Positions 7,138 through 14,569 of a DNA stretch of 23,426 nt are shown here, one piece after another. The notes under the pieces were generated by a model that worked only from the letters and a program-made list of their open reading frames with translations, was not told the origin of the DNA and ran no database searches. Position 1 is the stretch's first letter. Each line of letters opens with the position of its first letter. Origin of the DNA: CAZOVB01 sp964583095 (lineage in GTDB: Bacteria; Planctomycetota; Phycisphaerae; SM23-33); assembly GCA_964583095.1 (NCBI GenBank), contig CAZOVB010000068.1, positions 1 to 23,426 on the forward strand. Reading direction: 5' to 3'. The translations under genes and the position numbers were made by a program.

Positions 7138-8331
7138 TCAGGTATTCAGATGGGCCAGGAGGACCTCGGCGGTTCGTCGGCGGATCATCTCTTGTGCCGA
7201 CCCCATTGCCTGGGCGAGGGTAACATCCTGACCGACCAACGAAACGGCTCGTGCAAAGGGCTTGGCTGCTTCGGGCACGGGGATACTCCCGGCCACGCAG
7301 AGAGTAGCCAGGCCGTGTTCCTCGGCTGAGCGGGCCACGGCAAAGGGCGTCTTGCCGAACCGGGTTGACGCATCCAGGCTTCCCTCGCCTGTGATGCACA
7401 GGTCGGCTCCGCGGAGTCGCTTTCTGAGTCCGACGGCCTCTGCGACCAGGTCCACGCCGTTCTCGATCCGGGCATTGGCGAAGGCAACGAGTCCCCCAGC
7501 CAGTCCCCCGGCCGCTCCGGCACCGGGCATATCGGCCAGATCAATGGCGAGTTGTTCTTTGATGCAGCGAGCGAGCCGGGTCATGCCGGCTTCGAGGGTT
7601 TCGACATCGTCGGGCCCGGCGCCTTTCTGGGGGGCATAGACGTTGGCGGCTCCGTCGGGTCCCAGGAAGGGGTTGCTGACGTCGCAGGCCGCCCGGATCC
7701 GGACGTGCTGAATTCTTTCGTCCCGGTCGCTCAGATCGATCCGGGCCACCTCGGCCAGGCCGCCTCCGGCCAGACCGCAGATGCAGGCTTCGCCGGAAGC
7801 GTCGAGGAAGGTCACGCCCAGAGCCTGGGCGCAGCCGGCGCCTCCATCGCAGGTGGCTGATCCGCCCAGGCCGACGATGATCTCCCGAGCTCCTGCCTCG
7901 ATGGCGGCCAGGATCAACTGCCCTGTGCCGAAGGTGGTGGTTCGCAGGGGGCTGCGCAGGTCCCGAGCGATCAGATGCAGGCCCGAAGCGGAGGCCATCT
8001 CGACCACGGCCGTCTGGCTGAGTTGTTTTGCACCGGGTTGGCCGGCAGCAAGCCCCAGCGTTCCGGGAAGGGTCGGCCCGGCGTCCTGGCCCAGCATGGC
8101 GAATCGCGCCCGAATGGGTCTGCCCAGTGGATCGAAGACATCGGCACAGAGGCTCCGGCCTCCGGTGGCCTGGACCATGGCCTCGACGGTTCCTTCCCCG
8201 CCGTCGGCCATGGGGATCAGGTCAACGACCGTGTCGGGACAGGCATCCAGCACGCCGGCGGCCATCGCGTTGGCGACGTCTGTTGCCGGCAGTGATTCTT
8301 TGAACGAGTCGGGTGCGATTACGATTCTCAT
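7138..8331 (-). CDS. garK: Glycerate kinase (GarK/GlxK family)
   Basis: This 397-residue enzyme phosphorylates D-glycerate, in this family usually to 2-phosphoglycerate. Family marks run through the sequence: the N-terminal MRIVIAPDSFKESL, MADGGEGTVEA near residue 45, the nucleotide loop GLGGSATCDGGAG near residue 155, AGAAGGLAGGLVAF, and GEGSLDASTRFGKTP toward the C-terminus. An AGGATGGGAC ribosome site precedes the ATG. It lies 113 bp downstream of the HtrA gene and 32 bp upstream of lysA. Linking glycerate and serine metabolism with lysine synthesis is not an established pathway pairing, so the arrangement may only reflect shared transcription. Confidence 0.93.
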   Translation of the reverse strand: MRIVIAPDSFKESLPATDVANAMAAGVLDACPDTVVDLIPMADGGEGTVEAMVQATGGRSLCADVFDPLGRPIRARFAMLGQDAGPTLPGTLGLAAGQPGAKQLSQTAVVEMASASGLHLIARDLRSPLRTTTFGTGQLILAAIEAGAREIIVGLGGSATCDGGAGCAQALGVTFLDASGEACICGLAGGGLAEVARIDLSDRDERIQHVRIRAACDVSNPFLGPDGAANVYAPQKGAGPDDVETLEAGMTRLARCIKEQLAIDLADMPGAGAAGGLAGGLVAFANARIENGVDLVAEAVGLRKRLRGADLCITGEGSLDASTRFGKTPFAVARSAEEHGLATLCVAGSIPVPEAAKPFARAVSLVGQDVTLAQAMGSAQEMIRRRTAEVLLAHLNT

Positions 8332-8348
8332 AGTCCCATCCTGTCGCA

Positions 8349-8364
8349 GACCTCTTTGGAGGTC
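8349..8364. repeat. Perfect short inverted repeat upstream of glycerate kinase
   Basis: GACCTC-TTTG-GAGGTC forms a 6-bp stem with a 4-base loop, 17 bp before the glycerate kinase start and inside the 113-bp gap after HtrA. A second stem (CCCGC/GCGGG, 8373-8387) lies beside it. Neither is followed by a T-run on the minus strand. They may be a processing or partial termination point between the two gene pairs. Confidence 0.3.
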
Positions 8365-8444
8365 AGGGCGAGCCCGCCTTCAGCGGGGCCCCAGGACAGT
8401 TTGGCCATTTGGATCGGAAAGTCCAGAAACAAGGCCCGTAGGTT

Positions 8445-9878
8445 TCAAAGGGAAATGCCCTTTTCCGGATCCAGTTTGTCCAATTTGTCGGGTTTGCCCG
8501 GGGGCGGAGCGTCTGCATCGGCCTGGGCCTGAAGTGTGGTCCAGGCCGCTACGTTGCGACGGAGAATGCCCACGCGGACGTTCTGTCCGCGGCGTAGATC
8601 TTCCAGCAGAGTGGCCACGTCTTCCAGATCCTCCACATAGAAGCGACCTACCTGGAAGAGTATGTCGCGCGGTGCGATGCCCACCTTGGCCCCCGGCGAG
8701 TCTGCCTGGACTTCCGTGACCAGCAGGCCCCGGTTTACCGAGAGACGCAGTCTTCGAGAAAGGGCCGGGGTGATCGGCTTGACGCTCAGGCCGAACATCT
8801 CGGTCATGAGCTTCTTTCCGTCGGGCTTGGGGACCGACTGGAGCGTGATCTCCACGCGGCGTCTTTGTCCATCTCGCAGGATGTCCAGGCCAAGGGGACG
8901 TTCCGGGCTCGCCTCGAGCATTCGACAAGCGTAATCGCTGATCTGGGACAGCGCCTGGCCGTCCAGGGCAAGCAGGCGGTCGCCGACCTGGAGTTTCCCA
9001 TCGGCCGGACTGTCGGATTCGACCTTGCTCACCAGCAGCCGGCAACCCTCGTCGTCATGGATCTGCTTGACCTGGGCCCCGAATCGCACGCGGTTGATGC
9101 GCTGGAAATCCAACATTCGCGTCATCTCGCCGGCGAGTTGGCCGATGGGGATGGCAAAGCCGATGTTCTGTGCGTCGGCGCGGATGGCTGTGTTGATCCC
9201 GATGAGCTCCCCCTTGATATTCAGCAGGGCCCCGCCGGAGTTGCCCGGGTTGATCGGCGCGTCGATCTGCACCAGGTCGGCGTAGCTCACACCGCCTCCG
9301 AACGTGAGCGTGCGGCGCAGGGCGCTGATATGCCCGCTGGTCAGGCTGTTGGCATAGCCCAGCGGGTTGCCGATGGCAATGACCTTCTCGCCTACCATCA
9401 GATCGTCGCTTCGGCCCAGAGGCAGGAAGGGCAGCTTCTTGTCGTTTCCAGCACAAGCGGGGTCGATCTTCAGTACCGCCAGGTCGTAATCCGGGTCCAC
9501 GCTGATGAGTTTTGCCTCGATGGCCTTTTCCTCGTCCTCGGCCAGGGTTACCGTGACTTCCGACGCCCTCCGCACTACGTGGGCGTTGGTCACGATATAC
9601 CCGCTGGGATGGATCAATACGCCCGAACCCAGGCTCTGGACCGGCACGCGCTGGGTAAAGGGCGAGGGGAAAATATCGTCGAAGGGATCGTTGCCGAACA
9701 GGCCGCGGCGCTGGCGGACGATCCGTTTGGCCGAGATATTCACCACAGCCGGGTGGGCATCGCGGAATACCCGTACCTCGGGGGTGATTCTCGGATCATC
9801 CGGGTCCACCGCCCGGCAGGCACTGGCCAAGGCCAGAAACGAAAGGGCGATAATCGCAAGAGGGGGCCGATGGTTCAT
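8445..9878 (-). CDS. HtrA/Deg-family serine protease with two PDZ domains
   Basis: This 477-residue exported protease degrades or refolds damaged envelope proteins. The N-terminus is a hydrophobic signal ending LASAC (Cys21), so it is either cleaved by signal peptidase I or lipidated; the lipobox is imperfect. The trypsin-like domain follows, with the triad in IVTNAHVV (His100), DPDYDLAVLKI (Asp) and INPGNSGGALL (Ser). Two PDZ domains follow, at about residues 275-360 and 375-455; both show the GD.LL..DG or RDILFQVG type core. The tail is Pro/Lys/Asp-rich. Its ATG overlaps the stop of the upstream metallophosphoesterase (ATGA), so the two genes are translationally coupled. Possible equivalents include DegP, DegQ and MucD. 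Confidence 0.93.
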   Translation of the reverse strand: MNHRPPLAIIALSFLALASACRAVDPDDPRITPEVRVFRDAHPAVVNISAKRIVRQRRGLFGNDPFDDIFPSPFTQRVPVQSLGSGVLIHPSGYIVTNAHVVRRASEVTVTLAEDEEKAIEAKLISVDPDYDLAVLKIDPACAGNDKKLPFLPLGRSDDLMVGEKVIAIGNPLGYANSLTSGHISALRRTLTFGGGVSYADLVQIDAPINPGNSGGALLNIKGELIGINTAIRADAQNIGFAIPIGQLAGEMTRMLDFQRINRVRFGAQVKQIHDDEGCRLLVSKVESDSPADGKLQVGDRLLALDGQALSQISDYACRMLEASPERPLGLDILRDGQRRRVEITLQSVPKPDGKKLMTEMFGLSVKPITPALSRRLRLSVNRGLLVTEVQADSPGAKVGIAPRDILFQVGRFYVEDLEDVATLLEDLRRGQNVRVGILRRNVAAWTTLQAQADADAPPPGKPDKLDKLDPEKGISL

Positions 9879-10744
9879 AGTTCCAGGATTTCCAGTTTTT
9901 TCTCCACGTACGTACTGCCGATATTGACGACTTCCATGTGGCCTCGCCGGATCCGATTGGGCCAGTGCGAATGGCCGCAGTAGACGTGGCTGACCTTTGG
10001 GAATTCCAGAATCACCTGTCCGAGCTTCTCCGCCCCGAGGTAGGCTGCGGCAAAAGCGAAGCGGTCGGGCCTGTCCTCCGGGACCAGGTCGGCAAAGGGC
10101 AGATGATGCAGAAAGACCACGATCCGCTTGGCGCGGGCGGAGAGGAATTCCAACTGCTCCCGAAGCCTTTCTGCCAGCGTGGCCAGGAACTGCGCGTCGG
10201 TCATGGGCAGATGCACAAACTGGCCGTCTCGCCAGCGGACCCCCAGGGCCATGTGGCGCGGCTGGAGCTTTTCGCGGTGGGCATCGAGAAGGTCGTCGCG
10301 TCCCATGTAGGCTGCGGCGCCTGGGGAGAGTTTTTCGCGGTAGAACTCGACCGGGACCTCCAGCTTGGGATCGCGAAAGGAATAATCGTACCACCCGATC
10401 GATCCGGCCAGGCCCGTCTTGGACAGAAGCTGGGGATGGTGATCCAGCATTTCAAAGCCTTCCTCCCGGGCTACCTCGGGCAGGACATGGTGGTAGCGGT
10501 GGAGCGAATTTTCCCCTTTTCGGCACCAGAGGCAATGATTGCCGGGCACCATGAGCTTCTTGCCCTCGAAATCGGCAAAGAGGCGCAAGGCCTGACGCAT
10601 CGGTTCCAACTGGGCCCCGCCCGTATCGCCCAGCAGCACCAGCGCGTCGCCCTGGGTCTGGGTGACGCTTCGGGCCAGATCCTCCACACCCTTGCGGCTG
10701 CGAGGGATGTTGTAGTGCAGGTCGGCTGTGATGAGAATCCTCAT
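9875..10744 (-). CDS. Calcineurin-like metallophosphoesterase
   Basis: This 289-residue cytoplasmic protein (no signal peptide) has the dinuclear metal ligands of the family: ITADLHYN at the N-terminus, VLLGDTGG near residue 45, VPGNHCLW near residue 75, VVFLHHLPF near residue 220 and VYCGHSHWPN near residue 255. The substrate cannot be read from sequence; phosphodiesterase or phosphatase activity is the family norm. The ATG at 10744 places the first beta strand (MRILITADLHY) at the start, as is typical; an in-frame GTG at 10783 is less likely. It is the first gene of the minus-strand run, overlaps the HtrA gene by four bases, and diverges from the small membrane protein gene at 10918. Confidence 0.88.
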   Translation of the reverse strand: MRILITADLHYNIPRSRKGVEDLARSVTQTQGDALVLLGDTGGAQLEPMRQALRLFADFEGKKLMVPGNHCLWCRKGENSLHRYHHVLPEVAREEGFEMLDHHPQLLSKTGLAGSIGWYDYSFRDPKLEVPVEFYREKLSPGAAAYMGRDDLLDAHREKLQPRHMALGVRWRDGQFVHLPMTDAQFLATLAERLREQLEFLSARAKRIVVFLHHLPFADLVPEDRPDRFAFAAAYLGAEKLGQVILEFPKVSHVYCGHSHWPNRIRRGHMEVVNIGSTYVEKKLEILEL

Positions 10745-10844
10745 GGCCCGTTCATTATCGCCGAAACTCCCGGGCAATTCCACCCCGCCAATGCCGGATG
10801 GATTGGCCCAGAGTCAGCCCCATGCCCAAGGCTTGATGAGAGAA

Positions 10845-10873
10845 TTGCCACAGCAGGGCTGAATAGGTAGGAT
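10845..10873 (+). promoter_or_regulatory. Putative sigma-70 type promoter for the small membrane protein
   Basis: TTGCCA (10845-10850, five of six matches to TTGACA), a 17-bp spacer and TAGGAT (10868-10873, four of six to TATAAT) lie 44 bp before the ATG at 10918. The consensus is assumed from other bacteria. Confidence 0.4.
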
Positions 10874-10917
10874 CTGCCCCGAACAAGGAACCTTTTCTCG
10901 ATCGTCAAAGGGGACCC

Positions 10918-11082
10918 ATGGCTGCGAAAAAGAAGAAGTCCACCAAGTCCGGCAAGCGACAGGAGCAGGGCAAGTCGAGACTTCTGCAGGCGATACCAGG
11001 CTGGAGGAATATTGTGGGCCCGTGGATTCTCTTGGCGCTGGGCTTTGCCTTGTGGCCAATCGCGGCCAGGTCGCCGAAATAG
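10918..11082 (+). CDS. Small basic single-helix membrane protein (54 aa)
   Basis: I do not recognise this protein. It starts MAAKKKKSTKSGKRQEQGK, a strongly basic stretch. A hydrophobic segment (about residues 33-50, IVGPWILLALGFALWPIA) then forms one likely membrane helix, and the protein ends ARSPK. By the positive-inside rule the lysine-rich end should be cytoplasmic. Support for it being real includes an AAAGGGGA ribosome site seven or so bases before the ATG, an upstream promoter-like pair of hexamers, a clean amphipathic plan, and its place in a gap that would otherwise lack a gene. It is divergent from the metallophosphoesterase and 257 bp upstream of the activase gene. Small proteins of this kind often modulate membrane complexes, but nothing here names a partner. 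Confidence 0.6.
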   Translation: MAAKKKKSTKSGKRQEQGKSRLLQAIPGWRNIVGPWILLALGFALWPIAARSPK

Positions 11083-11339
11083 GGTCAGGATAAGGCTCCT
11101 GCCGGGAGGAAGCCCCCCGGGCGGTGCAGACTTGGGCCCGTGCAGGTCCGTCGGGCCTGCGGGGGAGGCGGTTTTGGCTTGATCTATAAGGGTTCCGGGG
11201 CAATAATGTTGCATTGCTTAGGGACGAGGAATCCTCGCTCCGAACCGCTCGGTCTTTTTCGGACGCGCCGACTCGGGAGGGAGCCTGCAGCCGCTCGCGC
11301 AGCGCCCTGGTGCCCCCGTCCAAATCGTTGGAGAGACAC
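11083..11339 (+). other. GC-rich intergenic leader with hairpins
   Basis: No gene is visible. Several stems are present. GCAGGTCC/GGGCCTGC (11142-11160) has a 3-base loop and a T-G wobble. CGAGG-AAT-CCTCG (11225-11237) is followed about 13 bases on by CTTTTT (11252-11257). The second could be a weak terminator or attenuator ahead of the activase gene. I could not match it to a known riboswitch. An upstream in-frame TTG at 11214 would extend the activase, but that part looks non-coding. Confidence 0.35.
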
Positions 11340-14300
11340 ATGGATTGCTACGTCGGAATCGACATTGGTGCTGTCAGCGCTACAGCCGCCGTCCTGGCCC
11401 CCGGGTCGGCGGATCTTTCTTTGGGTCCGGACATGCAACCGGTGCGGACTCCGGAGGGGTCGCTTGCGATCAGCCGGTACCGCCGCTCCCGCGGCAAGCC
11501 GCTGCACGCGGCCACCGAACTGCTCGATGGCATCATCCAATCCGTCGGAGCCGACAATGTCAAGGCGGTCTGTCTGACCGGCAGCGGATCGGACCTGGCC
11601 GCCAAGGCCCTCGGGGCCGGCGTGGTCAATGAATTCCGGGCCATCGCGGCCGGTCTGGCCCAGTTGGGCGTAGAAGCCCATACCGTTTTCGAGATGGGCG
11701 GTGAGACCAGCAAGTACCTGCGACTCAACAAGGAGTCCGACGGGACCTACGCCATCCTGGACTACTCCACCAACGGTGACTGTGCGGCCGGGACCGGATC
11801 GTTCATCGATCAGCAGGCCGGGCGCCTCAAGTACGCCGTGGAGGAGATCGGCGATATCTGCCTTTCAGCCGATCGCGCCGCCCAGGTCGCGGGACGATGC
11901 AGCGTCTTTGCCAAAAGCGACATGATCCACGCCCAGCAGAAGGGGTACGGGCCGGCTGAGGTCCTCCGAGGGCTCTGCAATGCCGTGGCCCGGAACTTCC
12001 GCACCGCCGTGGTTCGCAGCCATCCGGTTCAGGCCCCGGTGGTTTTCATCGGCGGCGTGGCCGCCAACCAGGCCGTCGTCCGCGCCATGCGTGAAACCTT
12101 CGAGCTGGATGAATCGCAGCTCAAGATCTGCGACCATTTCACGCACGTGCCCGCCATCGGCGCTGCCGTGATCGCCAAGACCTCCGCCAAGGCGGCCGAC
12201 CTGACCAACCTGCAGCGTCTCCGCCAGGCCAGCGACGAGTCGGCCACCGAGTTCCCGCGCACCGGGCCGCTGCAGATGGACAATGTGTTGCTTCTTCGGG
12301 ATCGCGTCGGACCCTACCAGCCCGACGAGAGCCAAGGCCGAATCGACACCTTCCTGGGCATCGACATCGGGTCGGTTTCGACCAACGTGGTCATTATTTC
12401 CAATGAGGGTCGGCTCATCCAGGAGGTCTACACCCGGACCCAGGGCAGGCCCATCGAGGTGGTTTCCGACGCGCTGAAGCAGCTTAAACAGACCTGGGGC
12501 AACCGACTCAACATTCGCGGCGTGGGGACCACCGGATCGGGACGCGAACTGATCGGCGCGCTGATCGGGGCCGATACCATCAACGACGAAATCACCGCCC
12601 ACAAGACGGGGGCGACGTTCGTCGGCCAGACCATGCTCGACGGACGCGTGCCGGATACTATTTTTGAAATCGGCGGACAGGACAGCAAGTACATCAGCCT
12701 CCAGGAAGGAGTGGTGGTCGATTTTACCATGAACGAGGCCTGTGCGGCCGGGACGGGCAGCTTCCTGGAAGAACGCGCCGAGGAACTGGATATCGCCATC
12801 AAGGGGGAATTTGCCGAGCTTGCGCTTTCCAGCCAGGAGCCGATCCGCCTGGGCGAGCGTTGCACGGTGTTCATGGAACGCGACGTCAACAGCTACATGC
12901 AGCGCGGGGCCGACAAGCGCGACCTGGTGGCCGGACTGGCCTACTCGGTGGTCTACAACTACATCAACCGGGTGGTACGGGGCAGACCGATCGGTGATAC
13001 GATCTACTTCCAGGGAGGCACGGCGTACAATGACGCGGTGGCGGCGGCCTTTGCCGGCGTCTGCGGCAAGGAGATCATCGTTCCGCCGTTTAACGGCGTG
13101 GTGGGGGCGATCGGGGCGGCGCTGCTGGCCCGGGAGAAGATGCTCATGGGCATGGGCGAGCAAGCCGCCCAAGACAGCGACCTGGGCGAGCAAGCCGCCC
13201 AAGACAGCGACCTGGGCGAGTATGTTTCCGAGGCCGCAGAGGCCTTCGACGAGTTCACAGCCAGCAAGTTCCGAGGCTATGACCTCCAGAGCGTTAACTA
13301 CACCCTGCGCGAGTTCACCTGCAAGGGCTGCTCCAACTCCTGCCAGATCCAGGAATTCACCGTCGAAGACGAGAAGACCTACTGGGGCGACAAGTGCTCC
13401 GACCGGTTCCGCAAGGCCGTCAAGGCCAAGCGCCGTGCCGGCGTCGAGGACCTGATGGACTACCGCATGGAGAAGCTGCTGGATACCTCCCATATGCCCG
13501 AGCCTTCGGGCGATGCGCCTACGGTGGGCATCCCGCTGACGATGTTCGCTTACGACAGTCTTCCGTTCTGGCAGACGTTCCTGCGGACGGTCGGCTGCAA
13601 TACGGTGCTGTCGGATCAGACCAACAAGAAGATCATCCAGGCCGGGCTGGACACAGTGGTGGCTGAGCCGTGCTTCCCCATCATCGTCGCACACGGGCAC
13701 GTAGCCAACCTGGACAAACCTGAGGTGGACTTCATCTTCCTGCCCAACATCGTCTCGCAGGAAACCCGGTGGATGGACAACGAGTCCTACCTGTGCCCCT
13801 GGCACCAGACGCTGCCGTTCGTGGTTCGCCAGGCCCCGGCCCTGGAACATCTGCAGGACAAGCTGGTCACGCCGACGGTCTACTTCCGCGAGGGACGCTC
13901 GCTGGTGAGCAAGTACCTGCGCCGGTGGCTGCCCGAGACTCCACTGGGGGCCAGGCTTGATGTGACGGGCAAGCAGATCACCCAGGCCGTCGACGCCGCC
14001 TTCGACGCACAGGACGCCTTTGGCCGGACGATCCGCCGCAAAGGCGCCCAGGCCATGGAAGCCCTCGAGAAATCCGGCGAGACCGCTGTGGTGCTCCTGG
14101 GCAGGCCCTACAACATCCACGACGCGGGCATGAATCTCTCGGTGGGCAAGAAGCTGCGGGACTACTACGGCGTGAACGTCGTGCCCCTGGACTTCCTGGG
14201 GCTGGAGGAAGTCGACCATCGCGATGTGAATTCCAACATGTACTGGAACCTGGGCAGGCAGATCCTGGCCGCCTCCCGGATCGTTTCAAGACATCGGAAC

Positions 14301-14519
14301 CTTCACATCATCTACATCACCAATTTCAAATGCGGACCGGATTCGTTCATCAAGCACTTCATCACCAAGGCCTCGGGCAAGCCGTTCCTGACCCTCCAGT
14401 TCGACGGCCACAGCAACGATGCCGGCATGATGACCCGCTGCGAAGCCTACCTGGACTCCAAGGGCATTCTGCGTCCCTGGCGAAAGGATCTGCAGAAACA
14501 GACCCCCCAGGCGGTCTAG
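11340..14519 (+). CDS. Fused acyl-CoA dehydratase activase (BcrAD/BadFG ATPase, DUF2229)
   Basis: This 1059-residue protein fuses two actin-fold activase domains and a large C-terminal part. Domain one (about 1-290) begins YVGIDIGAVS and has DCAAGTGSF and GRCSVF. Domain two (about 340-600) begins FLGIDIGSVSTN and has FEIGGQDSKY, ACAAGTGSF and GERCTVF. The paired Cys in each correspond to ligands of the 4Fe-4S cluster shared between subunits in HgdC-type activators. A linker with a tandem repeat follows. The DUF2229-type part comes next, with FTCKGCSNSC near residue 660, then an HgdB-like end containing LLGRPYN and FKCGPDSFIKHF. Family activators use ATP to drive an electron into dehydratases or benzoyl-CoA reductases. 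No such target lies nearby. GGAGAG five bases before the ATG at 11340 sets the start. Strict oxygen sensitivity is typical of the family. Confidence 0.9.
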   Translation: MDCYVGIDIGAVSATAAVLAPGSADLSLGPDMQPVRTPEGSLAISRYRRSRGKPLHAATELLDGIIQSVGADNVKAVCLTGSGSDLAAKALGAGVVNEFRAIAAGLAQLGVEAHTVFEMGGETSKYLRLNKESDGTYAILDYSTNGDCAAGTGSFIDQQAGRLKYAVEEIGDICLSADRAAQVAGRCSVFAKSDMIHAQQKGYGPAEVLRGLCNAVARNFRTAVVRSHPVQAPVVFIGGVAANQAVVRAMRETFELDESQLKICDHFTHVPAIGAAVIAKTSAKAADLTNLQRLRQASDESATEFPRTGPLQMDNVLLLRDRVGPYQPDESQGRIDTFLGIDIGSVSTNVVIISNEGRLIQEVYTRTQGRPIEVVSDALKQLKQTWGNRLNIRGVGTTGSGRELIGALIGADTINDEITAHKTGATFVGQTMLDGRVPDTIFEIGGQDSKYISLQEGVVVDFTMNEACAAGTGSFLEERAEELDIAIKGEFAELALSSQEPIRLGERCTVFMERDVNSYMQRGADKRDLVAGLAYSVVYNYINRVVRGRPIGDTIYFQGGTAYNDAVAAAFAGVCGKEIIVPPFNGVVGAIGAALLAREKMLMGMGEQAAQDSDLGEQAAQDSDLGEYVSEAAEAFDEFTASKFRGYDLQSVNYTLREFTCKGCSNSCQIQEFTVEDEKTYWGDKCSDRFRKAVKAKRRAGVEDLMDYRMEKLLDTSHMPEPSGDAPTVGIPLTMFAYDSLPFWQTFLRTVGCNTVLSDQTNKKIIQAGLDTVVAEPCFPIIVAHGHVANLDKPEVDFIFLPNIVSQETRWMDNESYLCPWHQTLPFVVRQAPALEHLQDKLVTPTVYFREGRSLVSKYLRRWLPETPLGARLDVTGKQITQAVDAAFDAQDAFGRTIRRKGAQAMEALEKSGETAVVLLGRPYNIHDAGMNLSVGKKLRDYYGVNVVPLDFLGLEEVDHRDVNSNMYWNLGRQILAASRIVSRHRNLHIIYITNFKCGPDSFIKHFITKASGKPFLTLQFDGHSNDAGMMTRCEAYLDSKGILRPWRKDLQKQTPQAV
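13153..13220 (+). repeat. 30-bp in-frame tandem duplication in the activase gene
   Basis: Two identical 30-base units (13154-13183 and 13184-13213) plus a partial third encode GEQAAQDSDL twice and then GE. They lie in the linker between activase domain two and DUF2229 (about residues 605-627). Identity is perfect at the base level, including third codon positions. Confidence 0.95.
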
Positions 14520-14531
14520 GTTCCTGCCGAA

Positions 14532-14546
14532 AACCCGTACCGGGTT
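14532..14546. terminator. Hairpin between convergent activase and galactosidase genes
   Basis: AACCCG-TAC-CGGGTT forms a 6-bp stem with a 3-base loop. On the minus strand it ends in GGGTTTTC, a short T-run, so it may terminate the GH42 gene (stop at 14570). On the plus strand it follows the activase stop but lacks a T-run. Confidence 0.45.
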
Positions 14547-14569
14547 GATTGGGTGGAAGGTCCGAGGGG

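Noticed and set aside
11214..11339. Extension of the activase start to a TTG at 11214
   Set aside because: The added 42 residues have no family likeness and cover hairpins; the ATG at 11340 has a proper ribosome site and starts right at the first ATPase strand.
11865..14219. A 784-codon open frame on the minus strand
   Set aside because: It lies antisense to the activase gene, whose family motifs are continuous in the plus frame. Long antisense frames are expected in GC-rich DNA.
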